Shown here piece by piece: positions 47,379 to 57,359 of a stretch of 64,000 nucleotides of DNA (position 1 is the stretch's first letter; the number at the start of each line of letters is the position of its first letter). Below the pieces are notes generated by a model. It did not search any database and was not told where the DNA came from. It worked only from the letters and a program-made list of their open reading frames with translations. Origin of the DNA: Paraburkholderia ferrariae NBRC 106233 (GTDB lineage: Bacteria > Pseudomonadota > Gammaproteobacteria > Burkholderiales > Burkholderiaceae); contig NZ_BAYB01000012.1 in assembly GCF_000685035.1 (NCBI RefSeq), forward strand, positions 62,001 through 126,000, given 5' to 3'. A program made the position numbers and the translations under genes.

Positions 47379-48197
47379 TCAAAGCCGCACCAGCACCACC
47401 AGCTTCAGGTCCTCGCGGTGCGCGGGCTTGAAGGTGATCTGGTCGTACGCGATGCGGCCGTGGCGCGGATGGTTGAACTCGCGCCGGCCGCCCTCGCGCT
47501 CGAATACGTCCTGCGAGCCCCAGAAGCGCGCGAAATCGTCGCTGGCGGCGGTGAGCGCGTCGATCAGCGCGCGCGTGGGGGCGTCGTTCAGGTGCCGGAT
47601 CGAGTCGGCGCGGAATTCGGCTGCGAGGCGCCGGGCCCGCGTTTCCCAATCGACGATCAGGTCGCGGCCGCTCGGCTCGGTGAACGTGAAGCGCAGCAGG
47701 TTGCGGTCGTGCGCGCCGTCGAGCCAGCCCGTGAACAGGTCCGTCGCGTGGGTGTTCCAGGCGAGCGCCGTCCACTGGCGGTCGAGCACGTAGGCGGGCG
47801 CATCGACAAGCTGCACGGTTTGCAGCAGGGTAGCGGGGGCGTCGGCGGTGGCCGCCACGTCGGGCTCGGCGGGGTCGCGCTGGGCGGCGAGTTCGAACAG
47901 ATAGGCGCGTTCGGCGCGCGAGAGCTGCAGCGCCACGGCGATGCGCGCGAGCGCGTCCGCCGAGGCCGAGACGGACCGCCCCTGCTCGATCCACGTGTAC
48001 CAGGTCGGGCTCACGCCGCACAGTTGCGCGACTTCCTCGCGCCGCAGCCCCGGCGTGCGGCGGCGCGGGCCCGGCGGCAGGCCCACGGCCTGCGGCGAGA
48101 GGCGTTCGCGGTGGGCGCGGATGAAGTCGCCCAGCGCCTGCGCGGGCGTGGCGTCGAGCGGGCGGGCGGAGCCGGATTCGGCGGGGTCGAGAGTCAT
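47379..48197 (-). CDS. XRE-family regulator with MmyB-like ligand domain
   Basis: A 272-residue regulator. The N-terminal HTH (about residues 20-85) reads LGDFIRAHRERLSPQAVGLPPGPRRRTPGLRREEVAQLCGVSPTWYTWIEQGR. The C-terminal MmyB-like PAS-type domain (about 105-265) contains VLDRQWTALAWNTHATDLF and the FEREGGRREFNHPRHGRIAYDQITF block. It is divergent from a methyltransferase gene, with a palindrome between them. MmyB domains can bind fatty acids or related ligands in other bacteria. Confidence 0.88.
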   Translation of the reverse strand: MTLDPAESGSARPLDATPAQALGDFIRAHRERLSPQAVGLPPGPRRRTPGLRREEVAQLCGVSPTWYTWIEQGRSVSASADALARIAVALQLSRAERAYLFELAAQRDPAEPDVAATADAPATLLQTVQLVDAPAYVLDRQWTALAWNTHATDLFTGWLDGAHDRNLLRFTFTEPSGRDLIVDWETRARRLAAEFRADSIRHLNDAPTRALIDALTAASDDFARFWGSQDVFEREGGRREFNHPRHGRIAYDQITFKPAHREDLKLVVLVRL

Positions 48198-48232
48198 GGA
48201 TGCGGGAGGGGTGCGGGTTCTGGTGCTGTTAA

Positions 48233-48281
48233 TACCAGAATATCTGCTTATCTTGTACTGGTACAGAACGGGTTCTATTGT
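48233..48281. promoter_or_regulatory. Divergent promoter/operator candidate between regulator and methyltransferase
   Basis: The AT-rich centre of a 227-bp divergent region. Rightward, TTGTAC (48254-48259) and TATTGT (48276-48281) with 16-bp spacing resemble a sigma70 promoter. A TGTAC/GTACA palindrome (48254-48258 and 48261-48265) covers the -35, and TACCAG (48233-48238) mirrors CTGGTA (48258-48263). Such symmetry suits binding of a dimeric HTH regulator. Confidence 0.45.
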
Positions 48282-48424
48282 AGCGGCTGGCGTCGCGAAC
48301 GGGCCGCGCCATCTGCACGAACGAAACAAACGAAACTCACCAGACGACCCAGACGAACGAACCGCGCCGCGCGAACCCCACGCGTGCGGCGCGAGCCACA
48401 CCACAGGCATAAAAGGAGCACGCC

Positions 48425-49189
48425 ATGAAGCACCATGACCAGGTTGCCGACGCATTCGGATCGACCGCCGCCGCTTATCTCACGAGCCAGGTCCACGCGA
48501 GCGGCGCGGATCTGGAGAACCTCGCCGCCACCTTCGCGGCCACCTGCGGCAACGCGAGCGTGCTGGACATGGGCTGCGGCGCGGGCCACGCGAGCTTCGC
48601 GGTGGCTCCGCACGTGCGCGAAGTCGTGGCCTACGACATCGCCGCGCCGATGCTCGCCACGGTCGAAGCCGCCGTAAAGGAGCGGGGCCTTGCCACCGTC
48701 CGCACGCAGCAGGGCGCCGCCGAAACCCTGCCGTTCGCCGACGCGAGCTTCAACTGGGCCGTGAGCCGCATGAGTGCGCACCACTGGCGCGACGTGCCGA
48801 AGGCGCTCGCCGAGGTGCATCGCGTGCTCAAGCCGGGCGGGCGCCTCAAGTTCATCGACATCGCGGGCATCGACGATCCGCTTTACGACACGCACATCCA
48901 GGCCGTCGAAGTCCTGCGCGACGCCTCGCACATTCGCGACTACCGCGCCGACGAGTGGCTCGCGATGCTCGATGCGGCAGGGTTCGACGCGAAGGTGAGC
49001 GAGCGCTGGCGCATCGGCATCGACTTCGATTCGTGGGTCGCGCGCATGCGCACGCCGGCGGAGCGCGTGACGGCCATCCGCTCGATGTGGGCGAGCGCGC
49101 CCGACGAGGTGCGCCAATACTTCGATGTGCAGAACGATGGCTCGTTCAAGCTCGACGCGCTGATGATCGAGGCGACGCGCCGCGACTGA
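48425..49189 (+). CDS. Class I SAM-dependent methyltransferase
   Basis: A 254-residue methyltransferase with the SAM motif VLDMGCGAGHAS (about residues 46-57), acidic motif II VVAYDIAAPML, and LPFADASFNWAVSRMSAHHWRDVPKALAEVHRVLKPGG. This is UbiE/YcgJ-like (Methyltransf_11) and the acceptor is unknown. The ATG follows AAAAGGAGCACGCC, a strong ribosome-binding site. It is divergent from the XRE regulator, likely its controller. Confidence 0.88.
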   Translation: MKHHDQVADAFGSTAAAYLTSQVHASGADLENLAATFAATCGNASVLDMGCGAGHASFAVAPHVREVVAYDIAAPMLATVEAAVKERGLATVRTQQGAAETLPFADASFNWAVSRMSAHHWRDVPKALAEVHRVLKPGGRLKFIDIAGIDDPLYDTHIQAVEVLRDASHIRDYRADEWLAMLDAAGFDAKVSERWRIGIDFDSWVARMRTPAERVTAIRSMWASAPDEVRQYFDVQNDGSFKLDALMIEATRRD

Positions 49190-49215
49190 GCGCGCCGCCC
49201 TCCGCCTGCGAAGGA

Positions 49216-49258
49216 CGAAAAAAACGGCGTCGTGCCCGCGAGGGCATGACGCCGTTTG
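49216..49258. terminator. Bidirectional terminator between the methyltransferase gene and ppc
   Basis: A 16-bp stem with one mismatch (49222-49237 with 49242-49257), loop GCGA, and A runs on the left that become T on the minus strand. It lies between two convergent genes. Confidence 0.85.
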
Positions 49259-49280
49259 CCGGCGGGCGCAGCGCGAGGGC

Positions 49281-52200
49281 TCAGCCCGTATTGCGCAGTC
49301 CCGCCGCGATCCCGTTGATCGTCAGATGGATGCCGCGCCGCACGCGCGGGCTCGGGTCGCCAGCGCGATAGCGCTTGATGAGCTCCACCTGCAAGTGATT
49401 GAGCGGATCGAGATACGGGAAGCGGTTCTTGATCGAGCGCGCGAGCAGCGGGTTGTCGGCGAGGCGGTCGCTCGATCCCGTGATTTCGCCCAGCACCTTG
49501 GTCGTGCGCTCCCATTCGGCCACGATGCGCTCGAACACGTGCTTGCGCAGCTTTTTGTCGGCGACGAGCTGGGCGTAGCGCGAGGCCACCGCGAGGTCGG
49601 TCTTCGCGAGCGTCATGTCCATGTTCGAGAGCAGGTTCGAGAAGAACGGCCAGCTCTTGTACATCTTGCGGAAGAGCGCGAGGCGCCGCGCGCGTTCGGC
49701 GTCGCTGCCCGCTTCGTCGAGATACGACGCCACCGCGCTGCCGAAGCCATACCAGCCCGTGAGCAGCAGCCGGCACTGGCCCCACGAAAAGCCCCACGGA
49801 ATCGCGCGCAGATCGTCGATCTTGCGGTTCTTCGGGTCCTGCAGCTTGCGCGAGGCCGGGCGGCTGCCGATGTTGAGTTCGGCAATTTCGGTGATCGGCG
49901 TCGAGGCGAAGAAGTAGTCCGTGAAGCCGGGCGTTTCGTACACGAGCGAGCGGTAGGCGGCCATGGCCGTGTCGGAGAGCGCCTGCATCGTCTCTTCGAA
50001 GGCGGCCAGTTGCTGCGGCGAGTTGCCCGCGTGGTCCTCGGGCAGCAGCGTGGCTTCGAGCGTCGCGGCGACCACGGTTTCGAGGTTGCGCCGGCCGATC
50101 TCGGGGTTGCCGAACTTGCTCGCAATCACCTCGCCCTGTTCGGTGAGGCGGATCTGGCCGTCCACCGTGCCGGGCGGCTGCGAGAGGATCGCGTTGTAGG
50201 TCGGGCCGCCGCCGCGGCCCACCGTGCCGCCGCGGCCGTGGAACAGGCGCAGCGTGATGCCGCGCTCGCGGAACAGCGCGACGAGCGCGAGTTCCGCGCG
50301 GTAGAGCTCCCAGTTCGAGGTGAGGAAGCCGCCGTCCTTGTTGCTGTCCGAGTAGCCGAGCATGATTTCCTGCTCGTTGCCCTGATGTTCGACGAGGCTG
50401 TCGATGCCCGGCAGCGCGAGCAGATCGCGCATGATGTTCGGCGCGTTGCGCAAGTCGGGGATCGTCTCGAAGAGCGGGATCACCATGAGGCCGGCCCGCG
50501 CGGGTTCGTCGGCGTGGCCGAGGCGTCCCGTGAAGAGGCCCGTTTCCTTCTGTAGCAGCATCACTTCGAGCAGGTCGGAAACCGTTTCGGTGTGCGAGAT
50601 GATGTAGTTGCGCACCGAACGCGCGCCGAACTTCTCGCGCGTGACGCGGGCCATCTCCAGCACGCCCAGCTCGCTCTTCACGAGGTCGGAGTATTCGAGG
50701 TAGGGCGAGCGCAGCGTGCGCGGGTCGGCAAGCTGCGCGAGCAACGCGATCTGCTTGTCTTCTTCCGACAGCCCGGCGTAATTGGCTTCGACGCCCGCAC
50801 GCGCGAGCAGTTCGGCGATCACGGCTTCGTGAATGTCCGAGCTCTGGCGCAGGTCGATGCTCGCGAGGTGGAAGCCGAACACTTCCACGGCGCGCAGGAG
50901 CGGGGCGAGCCGCGGCGTGGCGAGCGAGCCGCCGTGATGCTCGGCGAGCGAGTCCATCAGAACGTGCAGATCGCGCGAGAATTCCGCGGCGTCTTCATAG
51001 GGCTGCGCGCGCACCGGCGCTGCGCCCCGGCCCGCGCGGCGCACGGAAACCACGCCTTCGCCGAGGCGCACGCGCGCGCTCGCCGCGAGGCGCGTATAGA
51101 TGCCGATCAGCGCGCGCCGGTACGGTTCGTCCACGCGGTGCGGCGACTGGTCGGGCGAGGCCGCGGCCAGCGCCTTCAGCTCGGCGCTGCCGCCCGCGAG
51201 CAGGTTCGACACCGAGAGTTCCGCGCCCAGCTTGTGCACTTCTTCGAGGTAATGCTCGAAGATCACGACGGCCTGGCGCTCGCTTGCGGCTTCGAGCGTT
51301 TCCGCGGTGACGTTCGGGTTGCCGTCGCGGTCGCCGCCGATCCAGCTGCCCATCTGGAGGAACGCGGGCAGGCGCGCCGAAAGGCCGTGCTCCTTGAGCA
51401 CCGTTTCGATCTCGCCGTACAGCGCCGGGATCTCGGTGAGGAAGGTCGTGTGGTAGTACGAAAGCGCGTTCTCGATTTCATCGCCGACCGTGAGGCGCGC
51501 ATCGCGCAGCATGCGCGTTTGCCACAGCGAGGTCACGCGGGCGCCGAGGAGCGACTCGTTCTGCGCGCGCTCGCGCTGCGTGAGCGGCTGGTCGCGTTCG
51601 GCGAGCAGGCGCGCGATGTCGTGCTGCGCGTCGAGAATGCTCTTGCGCTGCACTTCGGTCGGGTGCGCCGTGAGCACGGGCACGATCAGCGCGTCGTTGA
51701 AGAACTGCTGGAGCACCGGCGTGGCGGCCGCGCCCGCCTGGGCGAGGCGTTCGAGCGAATGCGCGACGGTGCCGGCCTGCGGCACCGAGCCGGCGAGGTC
51801 GTGGATGCGGTGGCGGCGGTTGCGGTGGCGGTCTTCGGCAATATTCGCGAGATGCGAGAAGTAGCTGAAGGCGCGCACGACGCTCACGGTCTGCTCGGGC
51901 GAGAGCGCGCGCAACTGCTTGTCGAGCGCGAGCGCCGCCGCGTTGTCGTCCTCGCGGCGAAAGCGCACGGCCGTCTGGCGGATCGTTTCCACCACGTCGA
52001 ACACGGCGTCGCCTTCCTGCTCGCGCAGCACGTCGCCGAGCAGGCGTCCGAGGAAACGGATGTCGTCGAAGAGCGGCTTGTCCTTGTCGTCGCGCGTGCG
52101 GGCGGTGCGCGAGGCTGCCGCAGCGTTGGCGGACTTCCCGGGCTTCGCGGACCTGGCGGACTTGGTGGACTTCCCGGCAGGTGCGGCTTTGGCGTTCGAG

Positions 52201-52466
52201 GTCTTCGTTACCGGGCTCGCGGCTGCTGTGGCCGCCTTCGTCGCTTTGACCGTCTTCTTCGTGGTGGCCGCCGGGTTCGCCGTTGCCGCCAGAGCGGCTT
52301 GCGCGGTTCGTGCGGTCTTCGTCGTGGCTTTCGTCGTGACTTTTGTCGTGACTTTTGTCGCTTTTGCCGGCCTGGCCTGCGTGGCCGTGGCGTTCTGAGC
52401 CGAAGAAGCAGTGTTTTGCGATGCGTTGCTGCGGCGCTCTGCGCGCGCCGATCCGGAAGACTTCAC
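49281..52466 (-). CDS. ppc: Phosphoenolpyruvate carboxylase with long basic N-terminal tail
   Basis: Replenishes oxaloacetate from phosphoenolpyruvate and bicarbonate. The 1061-residue protein has the catalytic blocks [35 protein letters not shown] and [14 protein letters not shown], and the C-terminal NTG. The core starts near residue 131 ([16 protein letters not shown]). The first ~130 residues are a Lys/Ala/Thr/Ser-rich tail absent from the 883-residue E. coli enzyme. The start is GTG 52466, with GAGGA 7 bases upstream, and gives [10 protein letters not shown]. Confidence 0.95.
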   Translation of the reverse strand: MKSSGSARAERRSNASQNTASSAQNATATQARPAKATKVTTKVTTKATTKTARTAQAALAATANPAATTKKTVKATKAATAAASPVTKTSNAKAAPAGKSTKSARSAKPGKSANAAAASRTARTRDDKDKPLFDDIRFLGRLLGDVLREQEGDAVFDVVETIRQTAVRFRREDDNAAALALDKQLRALSPEQTVSVVRAFSYFSHLANIAEDRHRNRRHRIHDLAGSVPQAGTVAHSLERLAQAGAAATPVLQQFFNDALIVPVLTAHPTEVQRKSILDAQHDIARLLAERDQPLTQRERAQNESLLGARVTSLWQTRMLRDARLTVGDEIENALSYYHTTFLTEIPALYGEIETVLKEHGLSARLPAFLQMGSWIGGDRDGNPNVTAETLEAASERQAVVIFEHYLEEVHKLGAELSVSNLLAGGSAELKALAAASPDQSPHRVDEPYRRALIGIYTRLAASARVRLGEGVVSVRRAGRGAAPVRAQPYEDAAEFSRDLHVLMDSLAEHHGGSLATPRLAPLLRAVEVFGFHLASIDLRQSSDIHEAVIAELLARAGVEANYAGLSEEDKQIALLAQLADPRTLRSPYLEYSDLVKSELGVLEMARVTREKFGARSVRNYIISHTETVSDLLEVMLLQKETGLFTGRLGHADEPARAGLMVIPLFETIPDLRNAPNIMRDLLALPGIDSLVEHQGNEQEIMLGYSDSNKDGGFLTSNWELYRAELALVALFRERGITLRLFHGRGGTVGRGGGPTYNAILSQPPGTVDGQIRLTEQGEVIASKFGNPEIGRRNLETVVAATLEATLLPEDHAGNSPQQLAAFEETMQALSDTAMAAYRSLVYETPGFTDYFFASTPITEIAELNIGSRPASRKLQDPKNRKIDDLRAIPWGFSWGQCRLLLTGWYGFGSAVASYLDEAGSDAERARRLALFRKMYKSWPFFSNLLSNMDMTLAKTDLAVASRYAQLVADKKLRKHVFERIVAEWERTTKVLGEITGSSDRLADNPLLARSIKNRFPYLDPLNHLQVELIKRYRAGDPSPRVRRGIHLTINGIAAGLRNTG

Positions 52467-52816
52467 GATGGGTTCCTCAAGGCTTGCCAGGGATGAGTCG
52501 ATCAATAATCTAGAGACTGCCTGATGCACGAGCCCGGGCGTGGCGCCGGGGTCGCTACTGCGGGTGCAACCTGGAACGGGTGGCTGGTGCTACCGGGCGA
52601 GGGGCCTCGGTTCAGCCGGCACGACGATGGCCAACTACGAAGATCAACTGCCAGGACCAACTGCGCAGATTAACAGGGCGTCACAGGGAGGACGCCGGGG
52701 AGGCCGCACGCGCCGCGCGCATCCGGCGCCCGCGGGGCCAGCCGCAAAAGGGGCGCGTGCTAACATTCCCCGTTATCCGATTCTGTTTTTCGATCCCGTC
52801 ATTCGATGTCCTTGCC
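52467..52816. promoter_or_regulatory. ppc / hemC divergent intergenic region
   Basis: 350 bp with no supportable gene. On the ppc side, TAGATT (52507-52512, minus strand) is a possible -10 about 40 bases before the GTG. On the hemC side an AT-richer patch (TAACAT at 52761-52766 and GTTATCCGATTCTG) may carry the hem promoter, but -35 elements are not clear for either. Confidence 0.35.
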
Positions 52817-53884
52817 ATGAACTCCGAGACGTTATCCGCGCCCATGCCGGCCCCCCCCCGCACGCTGGTTATCGCTTCGCGTGAGAGCCGCCTTGCGATG
52901 TGGCAGGCCGAGCATGTGCAAGCTGCGCTGCACAAATTATATCCATCCTGCGACGTGAAAATCGTCGGAATGACGACGCGCGGCGATCAAATTCTCGATC
53001 GCACGCTTTCGAAGGTGGGCGGCAAGGGGCTCTTCGTGAAGGAGCTCGAGCAGGCGCTGGAGGAAGGGCGCGCCGATCTCGCCGTGCATTCGCTCAAGGA
53101 CGTGCCCATGGAGTTGCCCGAAGGCTTCGCGCTGACGGCCATTCTGGAGCGAGAGGACCCGCGCGACGCCTTCGTCTCCAACGACTACGACTCGCTCGCC
53201 GTACTGCCGCCGGGCAGCGTGGTGGGCACGTCGAGCCTGCGCCGCGAAGCGATGATCCGCGCGCGCTATCCGCAACTGGTCGTGAAGCCGCTGCGCGGCA
53301 ACCTCGATACGCGGCTGGCCAAGCTCGACCGCGGCGACTACGCGGCCATCATTCTCGCGGCGGCAGGCTTGATGCGCCTGGGTCTCGCGGCGCGCATCCG
53401 CGCGCTCATCGAGCCCGAGGACAGCCTGCCGGCGGCGGGGCAGGGTGCCCTCGGCATCGAGATTCGCGCGGACCGCGCCGACCTTGCCGCATGGCTTGCG
53501 CCGCTGCACGACGCAGCGACGGCGAACGCCGTGGAAGCCGAGCGCATGGTGTCGCGCGCGCTGGGCGGCAGTTGCTCGGTGCCGCTCGCGGCCTATGCGC
53601 AGTGGCACGACGGGGCGCTGGAGCTGCGCGGCATCGTCGCCACGCCCGACGCGAGCCGCGTGCTGCGCGCCGAAGGCGCCGCACGGCCCGCGAGCGTGGC
53701 AGAAGCGCTCGCGCTGGGCCGCGGCGTGGCCGACGCGCTGATCGCGCAGGGCGCGCTCGACATCGTGCGGGCGCTCGCCGATGCGGCCCACGCCGACGGC
53801 CCCAATGGCCCCAACACCGCGCCCGCGCCGCGCGCGAGCGGCACAACCACCGGCACGGGCTCGGGCCCGGCTTCGGCGCCATGA
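52817..53884 (+). CDS. hemC: Hydroxymethylbilane synthase (porphobilinogen deaminase)
   Basis: Polymerises four porphobilinogens into hydroxymethylbilane for heme, siroheme and cobalamin. The 355-residue protein has [11 protein letters not shown] with catalytic Asp95, GTSSLRREA, and Cys253 in [11 protein letters not shown], which carries the dipyrromethane cofactor. The C-terminal ~30 residues (Gly/Thr/Ala/Pro) extend beyond the usual ~315-residue length. The stop overlaps the hemDX ATG by 4 bases. Confidence 0.96.
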   Translation: MNSETLSAPMPAPPRTLVIASRESRLAMWQAEHVQAALHKLYPSCDVKIVGMTTRGDQILDRTLSKVGGKGLFVKELEQALEEGRADLAVHSLKDVPMELPEGFALTAILEREDPRDAFVSNDYDSLAVLPPGSVVGTSSLRREAMIRARYPQLVVKPLRGNLDTRLAKLDRGDYAAIILAAAGLMRLGLAARIRALIEPEDSLPAAGQGALGIEIRADRADLAAWLAPLHDAATANAVEAERMVSRALGGSCSVPLAAYAQWHDGALELRGIVATPDASRVLRAEGAARPASVAEALALGRGVADALIAQGALDIVRALADAAHADGPNGPNTAPAPRASGTTTGTGSGPASAP

Positions 53885-56028
53885 CAGGCCCCCTGCAACC
53901 GCGCCCGCGCGCCCACGCCCAGCCTGACGAATGGGGCGGGCCCGGGGGCGGCCCCGGCGAGGCTCGCGCCGCGGCGCCCGGCGCTGGCGCACCGTTCACC
54001 GTCGTCATTACCCGACCTTCCGGTCAATCCGGCACGCTCGGCAGCCAACTGGCCGCGCGCGGCATCGCCACGTTCGACTTCCCGCTGATCTCGATCGAAG
54101 CGGTCCGCGACGACGCCCTCTTGCGCGAGGCGCTCTCGGCGCTCGACCGCTACGCGCTCGTCGTGTTCGTGTCGCCCAATGCCGTCGATCGCGCCTTCGC
54201 CGTCTACGGCCCGATCTCGTCGATCTGGCCGCATGCGCTGCCCGTGGCCGTGGTCGGCCCCGCCAGCGTGGCGGCGCTCGCGCGCCACGGCGTCGCATCG
54301 CCCGCTCATCGCGTGATCAGCCCGGCCGGCGCCGCCGACGAGGAACCCGCGCGCTTCGACTCCGAATCGCTCTACGCGGCGCTCGAAACCGAACTGGGCC
54401 CCGACGCGCTCGCGGGCAAGCGCGTGCTGATCGTGCGCGGCGACGGCGGCCGCGAGTGGCTCGCCGACCGCCTGCGCGAAGCGGGCGCCGAAGTGGAGGC
54501 CGTGGCGGCCTACCGGCGCGTCGCGCCGGAGCCGTCCATCGCCGCCTGGGCGCGCGTTCATACGCTGCTCGCCGGGGCGCCGCATGCCTGGCTCGTCACG
54601 AGTTCCGAGGGCGTGCGCAATCTCGACGCGCTTGCGCGCGAGCACCTCACGGCCGGCGAGATCGCCGAACTGCACCACGCGCCGCTCGTCGCGCCGCACC
54701 CGCGCATCGCCGAAACGGCCCGGGGAGTGGGTTTTGATAGGATTACGGTGTCCGGCGCGGGCGACGAGCGCATCGTCGAGACGCTGCTTGGCCTCGCTTC
54801 TTCCGTTGTTCAACCGGTTCAGAACACTCCGGCCCCGGCGCCGGCACAACCACGCATGACTGATTCGAACGATTCCAGCAACGTTGCACAGCAGCACACC
54901 GCGTCCGCGGGCGCGTCATCGGCGTCGTCGGCCTCCGCGGCCTCCGCGGCCTCCGCGTCTTCGCGGCCGACGTATGCCGCCCCGGGGCCGCTCTCGCCGG
55001 CGCCGGCGCGGCGCGGCGGCGCGGGCACGGCGCTGCTCTGGCTCGTGGTGGTGCTGGTCGCGGCGGGAGCGGGGGCGGGCGGCTACGTGCTGAATCGCAA
55101 GCTCGACCGCGTCGATCAGCAACTGGTGCAGCGCCAGCAGGCCGCCGACCAGCAGACCGCCGCGCTGCGCGCGCGCGCCGACGAAGCCATCGCAGGCGGC
55201 CAGCAGCTCGACAAGCAGATCGCCCAGCTCGAAGGCAAGATTGCCGACGCGCAGACCTCGCAGCAGGCTCTCGCGCAGCAATACGCCGACCTCGCGAAGA
55301 ACCGCGACGACTGGACGCTCGCCGAAGTCGGCCAGATGCTTTCGAGCGCGAGCGAGCAGCTCCAGCTCACGGGCAACACGCAGCTCGCGCTCTTCGCGCT
55401 GCAAAGCGCCGACACGCGTCTCGCGGCCTCCGACAGCCCGCAGGCGCTGGCCGTGCGCAAGGCCGTCGCCCAGGACATCGACAAGCTGAAGGCCGCACCC
55501 TCCACCGACCTCACGGGTCTTGCCATCAAGCTCGACACGGCGCTGGCCCAGATCGACTCGCTGCCGCTCGCGGGCGAGGCCATCGTCGCGCATACGAAGC
55601 CGCAGGCGGCCACGCCCGCCGACGTCGCGCAGACCGCCGCCGCCCAGCACGAGCCGCGCTGGAAGGCGTGGCTCCAGACCGTTGCCGCGGGCATCGGCCA
55701 GCAGATCACGAGCCTCGTGCAGGTGCGCCGCATCGACAACGCCGACGCCATGCTGATCTCGCCCGACGAAGGCTACTTCGTGCGCGAGAACGTGAAGCTG
55801 CGGCTGCTTTCGGCGCGCCTCTCGCTGCTCTCGCGCAACGAGGGCACGCTCAAGTCCGACCTTGCCGCCGCCGATGCCGCGCTCGCGCGCTACTTCGACA
55901 ACGCGTCGAAACAAACCCAGGCCGTGCGCGATCTGGTGAAGGAGGTGAGCGCGGGTTCGACGGCCGTTGCGCTGCCGAACCTCGACACGAGCCTGCAGGC
56001 CATCCAGCAGTACCGGAGCCGGGGGTAA
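53881..56028 (+). CDS. hemDX: Fused uroporphyrinogen-III synthase and HemX-like membrane protein
   Basis: A 715-residue fusion. The HemD domain (about residues 38-305) includes [57 protein letters not shown] and [12 protein letters not shown]; it closes and inverts ring D to make uroporphyrinogen III. A Ser/Ala-rich linker follows. The HemX half has one transmembrane helix (about 380-402) and a long coiled-coil periplasmic region. Databases often label the second half uroporphyrin-III methyltransferase, but I see no SAM motif in it. An internal ATG at 54856 could start HemX alone. The ATG overlaps hemC (ATGA), and hemY follows after 3 bases. Confidence 0.9.
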   Translation: MTGPLQPRPRAHAQPDEWGGPGGGPGEARAAAPGAGAPFTVVITRPSGQSGTLGSQLAARGIATFDFPLISIEAVRDDALLREALSALDRYALVVFVSPNAVDRAFAVYGPISSIWPHALPVAVVGPASVAALARHGVASPAHRVISPAGAADEEPARFDSESLYAALETELGPDALAGKRVLIVRGDGGREWLADRLREAGAEVEAVAAYRRVAPEPSIAAWARVHTLLAGAPHAWLVTSSEGVRNLDALAREHLTAGEIAELHHAPLVAPHPRIAETARGVGFDRITVSGAGDERIVETLLGLASSVVQPVQNTPAPAPAQPRMTDSNDSSNVAQQHTASAGASSASSASAASAASASSRPTYAAPGPLSPAPARRGGAGTALLWLVVVLVAAGAGAGGYVLNRKLDRVDQQLVQRQQAADQQTAALRARADEAIAGGQQLDKQIAQLEGKIADAQTSQQALAQQYADLAKNRDDWTLAEVGQMLSSASEQLQLTGNTQLALFALQSADTRLAASDSPQALAVRKAVAQDIDKLKAAPSTDLTGLAIKLDTALAQIDSLPLAGEAIVAHTKPQAATPADVAQTAAAQHEPRWKAWLQTVAAGIGQQITSLVQVRRIDNADAMLISPDEGYFVRENVKLRLLSARLSLLSRNEGTLKSDLAAADAALARYFDNASKQTQAVRDLVKEVSAGSTAVALPNLDTSLQAIQQYRSRG

Positions 56029-56031
56029 GAC

Positions 56032-57231
56032 ATGGCGATCCGTGGACTCCTGTGGCTTGCCATCCTGTTCGTCATTGCCGTTGCGCTTGCAACGGTAGGG
56101 CGCTTCGACGCCGGGCAGGTGGTGTTCGTCTATCCGCCCTACCGCGTGGATGTGTCGCTGAACCTCTTCATCGTCGGCGTGGTGGTGGCCTTCCTGCTGC
56201 TCTACGCGATCCTGCGCTTCGTGCGCAACGTCGTGACCATGCCGCGCCGCGTGGCGGCCTACCGCGCCCGCATGCGCACGGAGAAGGCGAATGCGGCGCT
56301 GCGCGACGCGGTGGGCAATCTCTACGCGGGCCGCTTCTCGCGCGCCGAGAAGGCCGCGCGCGACTCGCTCGCCGAAGAGAAGAACCAGGGCGCCGCGGGC
56401 CTCATTGCCGCGAGCGCCGCGCACCGCCTCCATGAATACGCGCGCCGCGACGAGTGGCTCGGCCAGGTCGAAGATCCCGAACTGCAGGAAGCGCGCCTCA
56501 TGGCGACCGCCGACATGCGGGCCGACGGCCGCGACGCCGACGGCGCACTCGCTGCGCTCACCGAAATGCGCACGCAGGGCGGCCGCCGCATTCACGCGCA
56601 GCAGATCGCGCTGCGCGCGCAGCAGCAACTGAAGAACTGGAGCGAAGTGCTCAAGCTCGTGAAGACGCTGGAAAAGCGCGAGGCGCTGCACCCGGCCGTG
56701 GCCGTGCGGCTGCGCCAGCTTGCGGCGGAGAACCTTCTGCGCGACCGCCGTCACAATGCCGATGCGCTGCTGGAACTGTGGCACGCGCTCTCGCCCGTCG
56801 AGCGTCATTCGCCGCGTCTGGCCGACTGCGCCGCCGAACTGCTGATCGCGCTCGATCGCCAGAACGACGCGCGCAAGATCGTCGAAGAGGCGCTGGCGCA
56901 GAACTGGGACGCGCGCCTCCTGCGCCGCTATCCGGACACTTCGGGCAGCGACGCGTTGCCGCTCATCCAGAAGGCGGAGGCGTGGCGCAAGGACCGCCCC
57001 GAAGACGGCGACCTGCTGTTCGCGCTGGGGCGCCTGTGCCTGAAGCAGCAGCTCTGGGGCAAGGCGCAGTCGTTCCTCGAGGCGGCGCTCAAGTCGGCGG
57101 ATGCGACCCGCAACGAGCCGCTCAAGATCCGCTCGCATCGCGCGCTCGCGCGCCTGCACGAGCAACTGGGCGACAGCGGGAAGGCCGCGAACCACTATCG
57201 CGAGAGCGCGCTTTCGATGAACGTCGTGTGA
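56032..57231 (+). CDS. hemY: HemY-type TPR membrane protein
   Basis: A 399-residue inner-membrane protein with two N-terminal transmembrane helices (about 4-24 and 42-64) and a long TPR-rich domain, including GNLYAGRFSRAEKAARDSLAEEKN and LLFALGRLCLKQQLWGKAQSFLEAALK. The proteobacterial HemY is found in hem operons and is thought to assist heme synthesis; it is unrelated to the Bacillus oxidase of the same name. It begins 3 bases after hemDX. Confidence 0.9.
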   Translation: MAIRGLLWLAILFVIAVALATVGRFDAGQVVFVYPPYRVDVSLNLFIVGVVVAFLLLYAILRFVRNVVTMPRRVAAYRARMRTEKANAALRDAVGNLYAGRFSRAEKAARDSLAEEKNQGAAGLIAASAAHRLHEYARRDEWLGQVEDPELQEARLMATADMRADGRDADGALAALTEMRTQGGRRIHAQQIALRAQQQLKNWSEVLKLVKTLEKREALHPAVAVRLRQLAAENLLRDRRHNADALLELWHALSPVERHSPRLADCAAELLIALDRQNDARKIVEEALAQNWDARLLRRYPDTSGSDALPLIQKAEAWRKDRPEDGDLLFALGRLCLKQQLWGKAQSFLEAALKSADATRNEPLKIRSHRALARLHEQLGDSGKAANHYRESALSMNVV

Positions 57232-57285
57232 GTTCGAGACCACCCGGAACGCGCGCGAGCGCATTCATCGCGCTTTGAAGGAATA

Positions 57286-57315
57286 ACGGCCGCTGCAAAG
57301 CGGCCGTCGTCTTTT
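57286..57315 (+). terminator. Terminator after the hemCDXY operon
   Basis: A perfect 9-bp stem (ACGGCCGCT/AGCGGCCGT, loop GCAA) followed by CGTCTTTTG, 55 bases after the hemY stop and before the convergent MFS gene. Confidence 0.8.
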
Positions 57316-57359
57316 GTGCTCGACGAGCACTCGACGAAGCGCGCAGGCGCAGCGCGGCT

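Noticed and set aside
44871..48428. A plus-strand open frame of about 1185 codons across the bestrophin-like gene, argH and the XRE gene
   Set aside because: It is antisense to three confident genes and has the same Arg/Glu/Ala/His-rich composition as other shadow frames.
55100..56028. A SAM-dependent methyltransferase activity for the HemX half
   Set aside because: Only a transmembrane helix and coiled coils are visible, and no tetrapyrrole-methylase motifs comparable to those in cobA of this window.
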